Assembly: GCA_900708905.1 (NCBI GenBank)
Contig: CAADRB010000039.1
Location: forward strand, 360,816 to 424,815
DNA length: 64,000 nucleotides
Source: Hymenolepis diminuta
Taxonomy: Eukaryota; Platyhelminthes; Cestoda; Cyclophyllidea; Hymenolepididae
Direction: 5' to 3'
Shown: positions 26,101 through 35,355 of the stretch, one piece after another
Numbering within the stretch: the stretch's first letter is position 1
How the letters are laid out: each line of letters begins with the position of its first letter
Position numbers and translations under genes: made by a program
The notes under the pieces: model-generated
Seen by the model: only the letters and a program-made list of their open reading frames with translations
Told to the model about the DNA's origin: nothing
Database searches by the model: none

Positions 26101-28189
26101 TTCCGCATGTTTGACCAACCAAACTCAAAATCAGTTCATTTTAAGTGGTGTAATAGAACTTTGTTAGTACAGTGTTCTATTGTGGGGTGTATTTATCGGT
26201 ATATAGCTTTGCTACCACTAGAGCATGTTAGGCATGTCTGTTATGACTTATACTCCTTAATTTTAATGTAGCATGTATTTTCATCTTCATGTCAATTTTG
26301 TCCCCCTTGGCAGTTTCCGTCACACCCTGTTCCTGCATCAATCTTCGACGAAGTCGTCGACGAAACCCACCCAAGCAATCGGCCACTCAACAAGGGCCGC
26401 CTGTCTCTTCAGTTCAGTCTCGAGTTCCCCAAGACAACCACTCCACTGCAACCTCCACTGTCACCAATCGTTTTGCTGAATTTCCTGAAGAACCCGCTCC
26501 ACCTTCCCATTCTGCCCCATCTATTTCTGGTTCTTCTGCTGAAGGAGTTCTTCCAGGTCAATAATATGATCTAAGACTTATTATAATCCTCGAGTGAGCA
26601 CAGCTTACCGAGCTCTGCAAACTTAACATTTTTAACCTTATCGTTTCTGCTATATTAAACCTGCAAACTGCAGAATATCATGTAAGACCATCTGCTTGTT
26701 CAACCTATGAAAGAAAGCATGAATTGAAGTGGCAAGACCGACGCTTCTTGAATAAAAATGCCAGTCAATATGCTCACTGAAAATCGTAGACAATCATTGG
26801 AGCAATCCAGGGGACGAAGCATGATTTTTGGCTTACTAGGGAGTTCACGCTTCAAAACTCAAACTCCATCAAGCCTCACCTGGATTACTAAGTAAAGTAT
26901 TGTCAAATATATCCAATACTTATTGAACGGTTAAATTGCGATGCTTCGTCTTGCCACTTTCAGTCATATTTTCTTCCAAGGGTTGAGAAAGCAGAATTAC
27001 CTTGCATGATATTTAGCAGCTTACATTATCTGAACATAGTAAAGCTGCGATAGCTCATTAAAATTATAAACTTTTTGTCATACTTTTATAGCTGCCATTT
27101 TTGTTGCCAACTAATTCCGGCAATTCATCCATACTTGGAGATAAATGGAGGCGGAGACATGATGGCTAATGAAGCTTCCAGCTCTCATGTCTTATCAGAA
27201 ACATGCGTAAATAAAATGACTGATTGAAAATGCATGGAGTAATTACTGCGGAGATACTTGTTAGCAAATAGGGGATAATATGTAACTGACCTCAAGCACT
27301 ATATGGGCCTGTCATTTTTCATGGCTGTCAACTAAAAAAATGACATATAACCAGAGTAGGACAGTTTAGATCTCCCTTCAGAATTAAGGCGCGTTTGAGT
27401 CAACAATTTATGATCCTTTTCAGTCCAAATGGAATCATCGTTAGGTATATTGTGATATACAGAAGGGCATTCCCTTTAGTTGGGGATAGGAATCGAGGCA
27501 CCATGGGCTTTATTCCTATAAAAGCGAAATGATTTACAAGTTTTAATTATGCAATAGCATACGAATAATGGAAATAGTAATTAGGATGTCCGCAATGGAC
27601 CAACAAATTAGTCATGTGACCACGATTTATGCGTGAGGTCACTGCAAGATAGTAAAGCACGGATTTATGAAACACGGTTATTTGTAAATAAGGGAAAATC
27701 TCTTACTGTCTCTTAAGTTCACGTCTTGTTAATTGATCAAGTGAATCCTGTTGGTCTATCCAACTTAGTTTTGGAATCTCTAGTGCAAATACGGAGGATG
27801 ATTCATATGCTTGGATGATTTATGTTTAGGGTGCAATATGGATATTAGCTGTGTTCCAGGTGTACAGTCTCCCCATGCGTAATACCCTCTGTTGCTAAGA
27901 CGCCATAGACCTACACACCCCCAGATATACGTTTTATTCTGGTGCGTGACATGCACGATGACGAAAAAAATCCTTCTATAAACAGACCTCTACTATAAAA
28001 CCTATTCGACGCCTTTTAGATTCTCGTGGAGGTCGTCTCATGAGTGTTGGTCCAAATCCGCCACCACTTCCTAGGGGTCTTTCACCACTCCCACCTACAC
28101 CCAATCAACCTGTCTCCATGGTAGCCCCACAGTTGCCTTCCTGTACCGTTGCTGGGACCTCTAGCAGCGATCAACAGCGTATCAACTAA
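7948..28189 (+). CDS. dvl: Dishevelled (segment polarity protein, Wnt signal transducer), 14 exons, 895 aa
   Basis: Cytoplasmic scaffold that links Frizzled to beta-catenin and planar-cell-polarity signalling. Exons: 7948-8108, 8143-8212, 8448-8509, 8655-8821, 10252-10378, 11759-11861, 14866-15152, 17431-17666, 21776-22102, 22177-22347, 23072-23432, 25035-25237, 26314-26556 and 28020-28189. The joined length is 2,688 nt with one terminal TAA (28187-28189). Domains: DIX at residues 1-82 (starts [20 protein letters not shown]); an acidic/Ser stretch ([18 protein letters not shown]); a basic stretch with seven Arg (214-220); PDZ at about 245-340 with the YLGISIVG ligand loop; DEP at about 480-570. 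A long Ser/Pro/Gln-rich tail with poly-Pro and poly-Ser runs follows. Intron lengths run from 34 nt to about 4.1 kb. The conserved C-terminal tail of vertebrate DVLs is absent. The start is the first ATG, at the family's usual DIX start. Confidence 0.96.
8109..8142 (+). other. dvl: 34-nt mini-intron
   Basis: GT...AG intron of only 34 nt (gtaggatatt ... gtcgcttag). Removing it restores the invariant DIX reading across the join (DADFG then VVKEE). Such tiny introns are well known in flatworms, often near 5' ends. Confidence 0.95.
8143..8212 (+). CDS. dvl: dvl exon 2: middle of DIX
   Basis: Residues 54-77 ([19 protein letters not shown] to IAW), phase 0 out, donor gtaggt. The segment FNGRVIAW matches the family's conserved end of DIX. 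Confidence 0.96.
8448..8509 (+). CDS. dvl: dvl exon 3: end of DIX and linker
   Basis: Residues 78-98, [19 protein letters not shown]. The acceptor is taattttag, the donor gtaagc, phase 2 out. Confidence 0.92.
8655..8821 (+). CDS. dvl: dvl exon 4: Asn/Asp/Gly-rich linker
   Basis: Residues 98-154. A low-complexity, Cys-containing linker ([19 protein letters not shown]) that ends in FHNYKQ, phase 1 out, donor gtaagt. The sequence is not conserved, but phase and splice sites fit on both sides. Confidence 0.88.
8822..10251 (+). other. dvl: dvl intron 4
   Basis: 1.4 kb of AT-rich sequence. Nothing beyond splice signals was recognised. Confidence 0.7.
10252..10378 (+). CDS. dvl: dvl exon 5: Gly-rich and acidic Ser-rich linker
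   Basis: Residues 154-196. A Gly-rich start ([15 protein letters not shown]) is followed by the family's [18 protein letters not shown] motif. Phase 2 out, donor gtgagt. Confidence 0.95.
10379..11758 (+). other. dvl: dvl intron 5
   Basis: 1.4 kb of AT-rich intron. It contains the plus-orientation SINE-like copy at about 10547-10735; otherwise nothing is recognised. Confidence 0.7.
10547..10735 (+). repeat. tRNA-derived SINE-like repeat, copy 1
   Basis: Starts with an RNA polymerase III A-box-like TGGCACAATGG (10549-10559), followed by a B-box-like AGTTCGATGCC (10577-10587). The downstream body (tgcgcactcactgaacggaatggcca) recurs at about 40230 in plus orientation and as its reverse complement at about 42460 and 63240. 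This indicates a dispersed family. Length is estimated. Confidence 0.65.
11759..11861 (+). CDS. dvl: dvl exon 6: basic region before PDZ
   Basis: Residues 196-230. It contains [18 protein letters not shown] followed by [10 protein letters not shown]. The Ser/Thr plus poly-Arg stretch is a Dishevelled hallmark, linked in the family to lipid binding and membrane recruitment. Phase 0 out, donor gtaagt. Confidence 0.96.
11862..14865 (+). other. dvl: dvl intron 6
   Basis: 3.0 kb of AT-rich intron with only short chance open frames. No repeat or gene was recognised. Confidence 0.65.
14866..15152 (+). CDS. dvl: dvl exon 7: most of the PDZ domain
   Basis: Residues 231-326. The PDZ core runs from [20 protein letters not shown] through [20 protein letters not shown] and [20 protein letters not shown] to [10 protein letters not shown]. 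The carboxylate-binding loop is YLGISIVG, as in other Dishevelled proteins, whose PDZ binds Frizzled. Phase 2 out, donor gtatga. Confidence 0.97.
15153..17430 (+). other. dvl: dvl intron 7
   Basis: 2.3 kb. It contains a dispersed-repeat copy at about 16815-17040 and a short (gatt)n run near 15906; otherwise nothing is recognised. Confidence 0.65.
16815..17040 (+). repeat. Dispersed repeat family R3, copy a
   Basis: Shares blocks with 40955-41290 (agcataaagtctataagata then gatgagaggagg and gatctagccaatg). Weaker matches occur at 29705 and 56745. The class is unknown. Confidence 0.5.
17431..17666 (+). CDS. dvl: dvl exon 8: end of PDZ and proline-rich linker
   Basis: Residues 326-405. It contains [18 protein letters not shown], then [20 protein letters not shown], the conserved segment after PDZ in Dishevelled, and then a Gly/Ser/Asn-rich linker. 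Phase 1 out; donor A then gtaagt. Confidence 0.96.
17667..21775 (+). other. dvl: dvl intron 8
   Basis: 4.1 kb. It contains a repeat shared with 37670-37800 (at about 18860-19020) and low-complexity AT-rich DNA. No nested gene was seen. Confidence 0.65.
18860..19020. repeat. Dispersed repeat family R4, copy a
   Basis: The blocks gagtcacttgggcgaggacg, gtgaggacataagtgcaggt and aatgaaacggaacggttat align with the sequence at 37720-37795 with scattered differences. Class unknown. Confidence 0.55.
21776..22102 (+). CDS. dvl: dvl exon 9: Ser/Gly linker and start of DEP
   Basis: Residues 405-514. A Ser/Gly/Asn-rich linker leads into [20 protein letters not shown] and [16 protein letters not shown], the first part of the DEP domain. 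Phase 1 out, donor gtaaat. Confidence 0.96.
22103..22176 (+). other. dvl: 74-nt intron inside DEP
   Basis: Short GT...AG intron. Removing it joins NAVIG to SDLIDW, matching the family. Confidence 0.95.
22177..22347 (+). CDS. dvl: dvl exon 10: rest of DEP
   Basis: Residues 514-571: [39 protein letters not shown] and [15 protein letters not shown]. The DEP domain in this family contacts Frizzled and membrane lipids. Phase 1 out, donor gtacgc. Confidence 0.97.
22348..23071 (+). other. dvl: dvl intron 10
   Basis: 0.7 kb of AT-rich intron; nothing recognised. Confidence 0.7.
23072..23432 (+). CDS. dvl: dvl exon 11: tail with poly-Pro
   Basis: Residues 571-691. It begins [18 protein letters not shown], then has an Ala/Ser/Thr-rich part, a [14 protein letters not shown] run and a Met/Pro-rich end. 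Little conservation, but the frame and splice sites (donor gtgagt) are clear. Poly-Pro tracts could bind SH3 or EVH1 partners; this is inference. Confidence 0.92.
23433..25034 (+). other. dvl: dvl intron 11
   Basis: 1.6 kb of AT-rich intron. It contains one arm of dispersed repeat family R2 at about 24145-24270; nothing else is recognised. Confidence 0.65.
24145..24270 (-). repeat. Dispersed repeat family R2, single arm
   Basis: The block ggttgagaaagcaaatgttc followed by tgatatcctgca, and an upstream cttattgaccggt, match the right arm of the element at 26672-27022 (ggttgagaaagcagaattac, gatatttagca). Confidence 0.5.
25035..25237 (+). CDS. dvl: dvl exon 12: tail with Ser run and poly-Pro
   Basis: Residues 691-759. 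The sequence is [20 protein letters not shown], then a long Ser-rich run and [13 protein letters not shown]. The DDDEGSS part resembles the family's DHDGSSGASD segment after DEP. Phase 1 out; the donor is the weaker gtgtgt. Confidence 0.9.
25238..26313 (+). other. dvl: dvl intron 12
   Basis: 1.1 kb of T-rich intron; nothing recognised. Confidence 0.7.
26314..26556 (+). CDS. dvl: dvl exon 13: tail, basic then Pro/Ser-rich
   Basis: Residues 759-840. It starts [20 protein letters not shown], a short basic cluster, then becomes Pro/Ser/Glu-rich ([17 protein letters not shown]). The phase is consistent with both neighbours. The donor gtcaat is weak. Confidence 0.88.
26557..28019 (+). other. dvl: dvl intron 13
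   Basis: 1.5 kb. It contains the foldback-like repeat at about 26672-27022; the rest is AT-rich without recognisable content. Confidence 0.65.
26672..27022. repeat. Foldback-like dispersed repeat (family R2)
   Basis: The left arm (aatatcatgtaagacc ... gaattgaagtggcaagaccg) and the reverse complement of the right arm (aatatcatgcaaggtaat ... gaaagtggcaagacgaagc) match imperfectly. This gives a roughly 350-bp element with about 100-bp inverted arms. Single arms recur at 24145, 48225, 49245 and 50965. Probably a nonautonomous element; class unknown. Confidence 0.6.
28020..28189 (+). CDS. dvl: dvl exon 14: C-terminus
   Basis: Residues 840-895 and TAA. Pro-rich ([20 protein letters not shown]), ending ...SSSDQQRIN. 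The acceptor is cgccttttag. The terminal hydrophobic/acidic motif of vertebrate DVLs is missing. Confidence 0.92.
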
Positions 28190-28539
28190 ATGCCTCCTCT
28201 CCCTCAAGTAATTATCAGCCATCCTCTCTTTCATGGTAAGACTCAGCATTATAGTAATGTCTTTATTTACAAAGATAATATATATTCTAAAAATCGGTTA
28301 AACGGATGCATAGCTATAAGGATATAATTTGGGGAAGGATAAGAAGGTTTGGTCCATTAGAAGCGGGATAATTAGCTCGTCTCTACTCAGCTAGAAGAAT
28401 GTATATCCTACTGTGTTCTCAAAAGAACCTTTGAAAAGGCTCGCACTGAACCCGATGTCAACGTTAAGGATAGCATTTTGATATGTGGTGTTTCAATTAC
28501 TCTCCTATTTTATTAGACATTGAGGAACTGGAAATATGA

Positions 28540-28760
28540 CGCTGGATGTTCATACTGATTGTGGCGCCGTTGATAGTGCCTTCTTTTCTGCAAACATTCG
28601 CATAGAGTTGGCAGCTTTGCACTTCACCTTTTTCACCAGATTTTCCTTGAGGTGGAGTTTTATGGGGTTTTTAGGGACGGGAATCGATATTGTTGGCTGT
28701 TTTAACCATGACATTAGTCAAACCAAATATCCATTCGTCCGATTGATTTCTTGTAAACTT
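28540..28760. repeat. Dispersed repeat family R5, copy a
   Basis: Shares gttggcagctttgcacttcacc and similar blocks with 42095-42290 (gttggcagctttgcagttcacc). Read on the minus strand, both copies give related peptides around GEVQSCQ / GELQSCQ. The ancestor may have been a coding mobile element. Class unknown. Confidence 0.55.
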
Positions 28761-29704
28761 TCCCTCTAGTTCCTATTAGTCCCTGATGTTTTTAAAGGAG
28801 TTTTAGGCCAAGCAAACTAGAGAGACTTTTCATAGCAGCCCAAAGGGAAGGTCTAATCCATTGAAGCGTGGTCGCGAGGCATAAGTTGTGGCTCCCAAGA
28901 TTAGCTTTCCTGCGGTGTTTCACAGAGCATCAAGCTTTTTCAGCATTGTAATTAATATTATCCATGGGAAAGTAAAACTTAAAATTTTTTATCTGGAGAA
29001 ATTGTCACATGAGTAAAGGAGAGAAATTGAGCAGAGCAGGAATCCAGGAACAAGAGAAGGTCTTGTAAATTTTATTCAATAAATCCGAGTTCAAGCTAAC
29101 GAAGTGGAAGTGATTTCTGGACTTCTGCAAATCGGAAGCCAAACACGTAGCCTGCTATATATAAGAAGACGAATATATGGCTGGCACAAAAATGACCAAG
29201 TAAATCCAATACTCACTCCTTGTAAACGAGAACTAAGAAATAGCGGAAATGGATAGAGTCACAAATACAACCAATGTGAGCTGGATTCTCAAAGACTTAA
29301 AATGGGCTTGGAAACTGGATATTACCGGGAAAATTTGGAAGAAGATACTTTAAAACTCAATGAAGAATATGTGGAGTTTTCTAACTGGTGCTTTATTAAT
29401 TTTTAGAAAGTATTCAAATCCCGGTGTTTGCAACTCACTTCCTCCGACGTGTTTGCCCATTCAAAGTCACAATATGCCATCTTGCCTTCTCGTTTTCCTT
29501 TACTTTCACTTCTTTTTTCTCTTCTCTATTGTACAGTTATTTCACGTTTTCATCACTCACTAAATCATTTAATAACTTATTTGACTATGCAGTTGATTCA
29601 GTTTTCCTGACTAAAAATGCATTTTCAGGCTTATTGAACATTGTTCTCTTTCTCTTTTAGCTGATGGAGCGAGGATTCAAGAGAAGTGGTTCCATAACGC
29701 TGTA

Positions 29705-29960
29705 GAAAGTGTGGTTTAAATAGGAGTTTATTATAGAAAGTCGTAAAAATAGGTCAGTGTGAAATGGTATAGTGATATATATGAAACATGAAACATGAAA
29801 GGGTACAAAATAGAGGGGAAGCAAACATCTTGCTAAGATGACTGCTTCCCACTAAGGCAGCAAGGAACTGCGTTCGAATATATCTCCGGCTCTAGCCTCT
29901 TATTGGTTCACTTACCAGCATCCTGGTGGTGACAAGCGCTTTCATTCTGGTGAGGTTACT
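29705..29960 (+). repeat. Dispersed repeat family R3, copy b
   Basis: Starts gtagaaagtgtggtttaaat (compare gtaggaagtgcggtttaaat at 16813). It later has gcctcttattggttcactta and gacaagcgctttcattctgg, matching 41150-41210. Confidence 0.5.
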
Positions 29961-32900
29961 TTTAACTGGCCTGGAGGTTTGGCTGAAATTCACTTTTTTA
30001 ATTTAAATTTGGCGGAACTTGCTTCCTGCTTTTTTATAAGTGGTGATTTAAAATAAATTCAAATGTTATCTTTTTGGAGGATTCCCTTCTTATTTTCATT
30101 TTCAAGTATCTTTGAAGAGGTTTTACTCGATTAAAAAATCCTCTATTTGAATTTTGCAGAAAGTTGCATTTATGTGAACTAAGAATAGCAGTTAGGTAAA
30201 AGAAATATTACAAAATATTTAAACATCGGCAATGGGAATGCAACTATTTGGACTATATATTTCCGTAGTTTTGTCATCCATTCGTTATTTTTTAAGCGGA
30301 CCACAGTTTACACTTTAATTCTGTTTGCTTTCATGCGCTTGCAGCCACTTCTTCCACTTTTCTATTCCATCTAGACTCAAATTTTGCGTGATTTCATGGG
30401 CGACAGAGATGACTAAGCTCTTTCGCAGAATAGTTCGACTACTGCACTTTGTCGCATGAATCATCGAGTCTCGATTCCCAAACCAGACGGGCTGGAAAAC
30501 AGACGGCGGGCAAGCATTGATTGCATGGTCAGAGGATTAAAAATGGCTAGGCGATTTTGACTGGGAAATACTAAATGTGACAGTTTTGCGCATTAGAGTA
30601 AATAAATAAATTTTTTGCTGGCTACTAGCTGCATACAAATATTTTTTTATTCATTACCCACGGTAAAGTTAAAAAAGGCAATATTTCATCGTCAGAAGGC
30701 TTCTGAACACAGGGAGCTGTAAACCAATCAAATGCCTGTTTTAGGAGGAGGTGTAGAAGTATGAGTTGAAACAATTCTGCGAAACTTTATCTTATGATTC
30801 TGGCTCTACGCTCAGTTTAGTTGATCGACTTAGATGGCTGGTAAGCTTATTAACCTCGAATAGTTAGGTATAATAATCATAGTTTAAAATAAACTAAGAG
30901 AAAATTTACTTTTAGCTTTTTCATTAAATGCACTTTCTAATTACATTACAATTGCTAAGATCGTTATAAGATACAATAAACCTCACCTGGTTAATTATTT
31001 TATGGAGATATTTCTAATCACATTAGTTTAAGCCTGCACTGTCAAAACCAAAAGCCCTTAAGACTTATTCATTTGGACATCATAAAAGGGACTTTTATTT
31101 GTAGACCGAATTACAAAGGTGGTTGGTTCCGTGAAAGGAATTTTCGTTTGTAATGTAAAGGTAAGCCAACGTCAATAATTGGTATGCGGGTGGACTTGGG
31201 TTACAGAGGGGTTTGAAATGCACTGACTGGAATCAATTTGCGTAAGCACTCGGACACGAAAAACGGTATGAATTAATATATGGTCGAAGAATGATTCTTG
31301 AAAACCATCCAGAAAGTAATTCTTCATTAGTAACCCTATAGTGTACCAATTTTAAACCACTCCCCAATGTTATTTGTCAATTTTTTTCAATTCATCAACC
31401 ATTCACCTTTATACTTTCATCTCTATTACATCTACCACCCACTATATTCTTCTATTAGTAATGTGATGAAATTCTCTCTAATAATGACTGTTCAAACCGA
31501 ATTCTCTATGACCTTTTGTCCTCCCTATTGAGATGAAATTCATGGCTTAGGGAAGGAGAGAAGCCCTTATCTGTCCTATATTAACAGTTCCAAAACCACT
31601 GTTTCCGCCTGTCATATTCTTTGCGCATGAACAGAAACTGGTGCAGTTAGCCAGACATTCACTAAGTAGGAGTGATTTTAGAAAAATATCATAGCTGATA
31701 ACTTATGAATTGGTACACAGCTTATCTCAGCATTCCTACTGATGAACAAGAAGACTTTGGACTACATGACTTTCTGCGGTTTCTTCATCAAGCACAAATT
31801 GCTTTCCAAAATAAGGGTACAGTTAGAAATTAGTAAGAATGTGATATAAATTGCATTAGTCAATAAGTAAAAAAACTGATTTTAATGACATTTCTAATGT
31901 AGTTATTATTTTCTTCGTAATCTTATTATTAATAAATTTGACAGAATGTGATTTACAGGACAATGCTGTTGGCCTGGAAATACAGTTTCAACGATCAGGT
32001 TCCCCATCGGGCTGAGGTGCGTGGATGTTAATAAAGGGTCCTTTTTATGGATGGTGGGGCGCACAGTTGATAACAATGGAATAGATTTGGAGATGATCGA
32101 GGAACTATCCTTATGTAATAATTAAAATACCACATATGAATGCAATCATTTCTTCACTCATGATCAAACGTTGATGCCTCCGGCTGTGCAGTTAATGCTA
32201 CAGATTACTATGGATCTCCTGATTGCGGCTAATCGAGCTTTGTATTTCCAAAATGTCATCTCTTGATTAACATCAGCTATATTTAAAGCCATCCGATCAG
32301 ATTAGTTATTTCTTTCAAATCACAAAATTTGATAGTTTTTCCCATTTGTTTTACATAGACCAAATATAATCCTGATTTGATATCAATGACAGAGATAATA
32401 ACAATAGAGGAAAAAGATAACCATGGATCCGTCGAGAGCAAGTAATCTTGTCAACATGCTACATGAAAGAAAGTAATATTTTTCCCAAAATAACTCTTAT
32501 GTGTAGGGTTCTTTATTTTTCACACTTTAAATCGCGCTTCATTTAGTTCCCTTCTATTCAAATGAATTTATTTTCGTTATGATTGTAAGTGGAACATAAT
32601 ATTAATGGACCGGTCGATAGGAAAACACGCGTCTTGTTTTAATATGGCGCCTTGGATCGTATTGCATAGTGGTAATGTCGGGTTGCACTTGTAGCTAGTG
32701 CAATTTCTTAGGGAGTTTGAGAATCAGTTACAGTGGAAGGAGATCATAGCACAACCATATCAAGGAAAGATACCGAAGCCAATTTAATAATACATTATTC
32801 ACTAAAGTTTGTTCTAAAATGAACTTCAAAAATTAAACGTCTGTAATAAGGAAACCAAAAAATTTGGAAAATTTTTCGGATTGAAGTGGTGACAATTTGA

Positions 32901-33724
32901 AAGGTTAAATATGATTATTTTGAAAATCTTGCGGCTGATTTAATCTAACTGATTAAATTAGCAGAGTTTAGTTTCCTTAAACCTTAAAGATTGGGTTTCA
33001 GTTTAGTAATCCCTGCTATTTATCGAATCTAGATAATAGACATTAGAGAAACAGGCATCACACTGTCATTTAATTTTACCAATGAATAGTATATGCAGGG
33101 AACATTTATCTTTGTCAAAAGAAAAAGTAAAATATCGTGGGTTACAGTAAAATCACGTTTTATTGAAGAGTTGTAAATCTGATGTGTTTGAGATTATGTA
33201 AGTTTAGTCTACCAAAATTCTCTTGAAATTTCCAAAATATCCAAGGAATATTTCTAATAGTCACTTAAATATATTGGCTTTTGGATTCTTTTGATATGCC
33301 TGTCATTTAAATAGAATAAATATAAAGAAACAATGGCAGCGGCTAGTGGTAATAAATAACTAAAAATGACAGAAAGTTTTAGATGAAATGAATAACTTTT
33401 TTAGGATTATTCACCGTGTTTGCTTATAATATAGTTGACTCTGTCTACACAGGTATTTCCATACGTAAACAAAAAAATACTTTGCTTTGGTGTAGCAAAG
33501 TATATTCTTTATTTGTAATATTTTATGATTAATAATTATACTGTATTGCTAAGTTACATAATAGAACATTTTTGGCAAATGTTTAAGACATAAATGATTC
33601 ATTTAAGTGAACTACATTTTAGTCCTTGATAAGATTAGGAATTTGACCGCAAGGTATAAAGCAATTGGTTAAAATTAGTACTAAGACTCTATTAGTTTGA
33701 GCAATCGACCTTTGCTCTGCTTAT

Positions 33725-33739
33725 ATGGAATCAGTTTGA
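33725..33739 (+). promoter_or_regulatory. Possible short upstream ORF of the exchanger
   Basis: ATG GAA TCA GTT TGA, a four-codon frame ending 43 nt before the main ATG at 33783. If it is in the transcribed leader it could dampen translation. The transcription start is unknown, so this is only a possibility. Confidence 0.25.
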
Positions 33740-33782
33740 ATAGACGTTTTTGTTACATTACTTGCGAGCAGCACCGATTGTT

Positions 33783-35355
33783 ATGAGACGCTTTATCACA
33801 GAAATTATTTTTCTTATATTTTTATTATTTGCCTATGATGTCAGTGCTCTAGCGTTAGATGCTGATGGGAATTGCCCATCGTTAGCTAATATCAGTTGTA
33901 AAGATGGACTTTTATTACCTTTATGGGAACCAAAGGATAATATCACCACTGGTCAAAGGGTGGGTCGTGCCATTGTATATTTTCTTTCATTGATGTACTG
34001 TTTTCTCGGAGTCTCAATTATCGCAGACCGCTTTATGGCTGCTATTGAAGTTATTACAAGTCAAGAAAAAGAGGTTCGGTTGAAAACCAAGTCAGGAGAA
34101 ATTCAAGTCATAACTGTGCGTATTTGGAATGAAACTGTTTCCAATTTAACCCTCATGGCCCTTGGCTCTTCGGCTCCCGAAATCTTGCTTTCCATCATTG
34201 AAATTTGTGGGACGAATTTTGAAGCTGGCGAACTCGGTCCTGGCACAATTGTTGGTTCTGCAGCGTTCAACTTATTTGTTATCATCGGACTCTGCATTGT
34301 TGTTATTCCTAAAGGAGAAGTTCGTCGAGTGAAGCATTTTGGCGTTTTTATTGTAACAGCCGTTTGGAGTATTTTTGCTTACCTCTGGCTTTATTTCATT
34401 ATTTCTGTCACATCAAAAGGTGTTGTAGAATTTTGGGAAGCTTTTCTCACCTTCCTATTTTTCCCAATTACTGTTCTAACTGCTTATATTGCCGATATTA
34501 AACTATTCCAGAGGAAATTCTTGTCAAAGAAATACAAAGCTAGAAGGAAGGCGAAGTATATGTTGAGAAATGGCGATGATTTAGAAGCTGATGGAAAGTT
34601 TTCAAACTCTGAGGGCAGTTCAGTAACCAGTGGAGGATCTCTTGAAGAAGAATTTGAGAAAACCCGGTTGGAATACATTGAAACAATTAAGGATATCCGT
34701 AAAAGGAACCCTCACATCGATCCGAAAGAATTGGAGGAGCTTGCTCAAATTGAGGTTCTCAATAAAGGTCCGAAATCTCGCGCTTTCTATAGGATTCAAG
34801 CTACAAGACAACTAACTGGAAGTGGAAATGTTGTAAATAAGGCTCAACTTGAAAAGAAACTCCCTATAAAACAGACATTGATAGAAGATATCTACGGACC
34901 CGAGGTGCAGCAAATATACTTCAATCCTGGTCACTATACTGTGATGGAGAATGTTGGAAGTTTCATGATCACGGTGTCACGAAAAGGTGGAGACCTTCGA
35001 AACGAAATAGCTGTTGATTACGCCACTGAGGATGGAACTGCTGTTGCACATGAAGATTACGAACCAACTAATGGAACTCTTGTTTTCCGTCCAAACGAAC
35101 AGCACAAACAGATATGTCTAACTGTAATCGATGACGATATTTTTGAAGAGGATGAGCACTTCAATGTTCGTTTGAGCAACCTTCGCATCATTCGAAGTAA
35201 TGAAGAGAATCCAGACTGTAGGATTGTCGATCCATCAGTTGCGACCATCATGGTTCTAGATGATGACCATTGTGGTGTCTTCCACTTTAATGATGAATCA
35301 GTTGATGTTAGCGAATCTTGTGAAAGCGCTGCTTTCGTTGTAGTACGCAGTTCAG
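33783..35355 (+). CDS. Exchanger exon 1: signal peptide, TM half 1, CBD1, start of CBD2
   Basis: Residues 1-525 in one large exon, as the corresponding exon is in vertebrate exchangers. Hydrophobic signal peptide at 4-23. The transport residues of alpha-1 are intact ([23 protein letters not shown]). CBD1 shows its Ca2+ ligands: E389 in [10 protein letters not shown]416-D417 in ATEDGTA, D450-D452 in [10 protein letters not shown] and D493-D495 in VLDDD. Phase 1 out, donor gtaatt. Confidence 0.96.

Larger units (their letters stand above)
28190..33782. other. Intergenic region between dvl and the exchanger gene
   Basis: 5.6 kb of AT-rich DNA. It should contain the dvl 3' UTR (nearest clear AATAAA at 29078-29083) and the exchanger promoter. 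Two dispersed-repeat copies are seen (28540-28760 and 29705-29960). No convincing gene was found on either strand. Confidence 0.6.
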
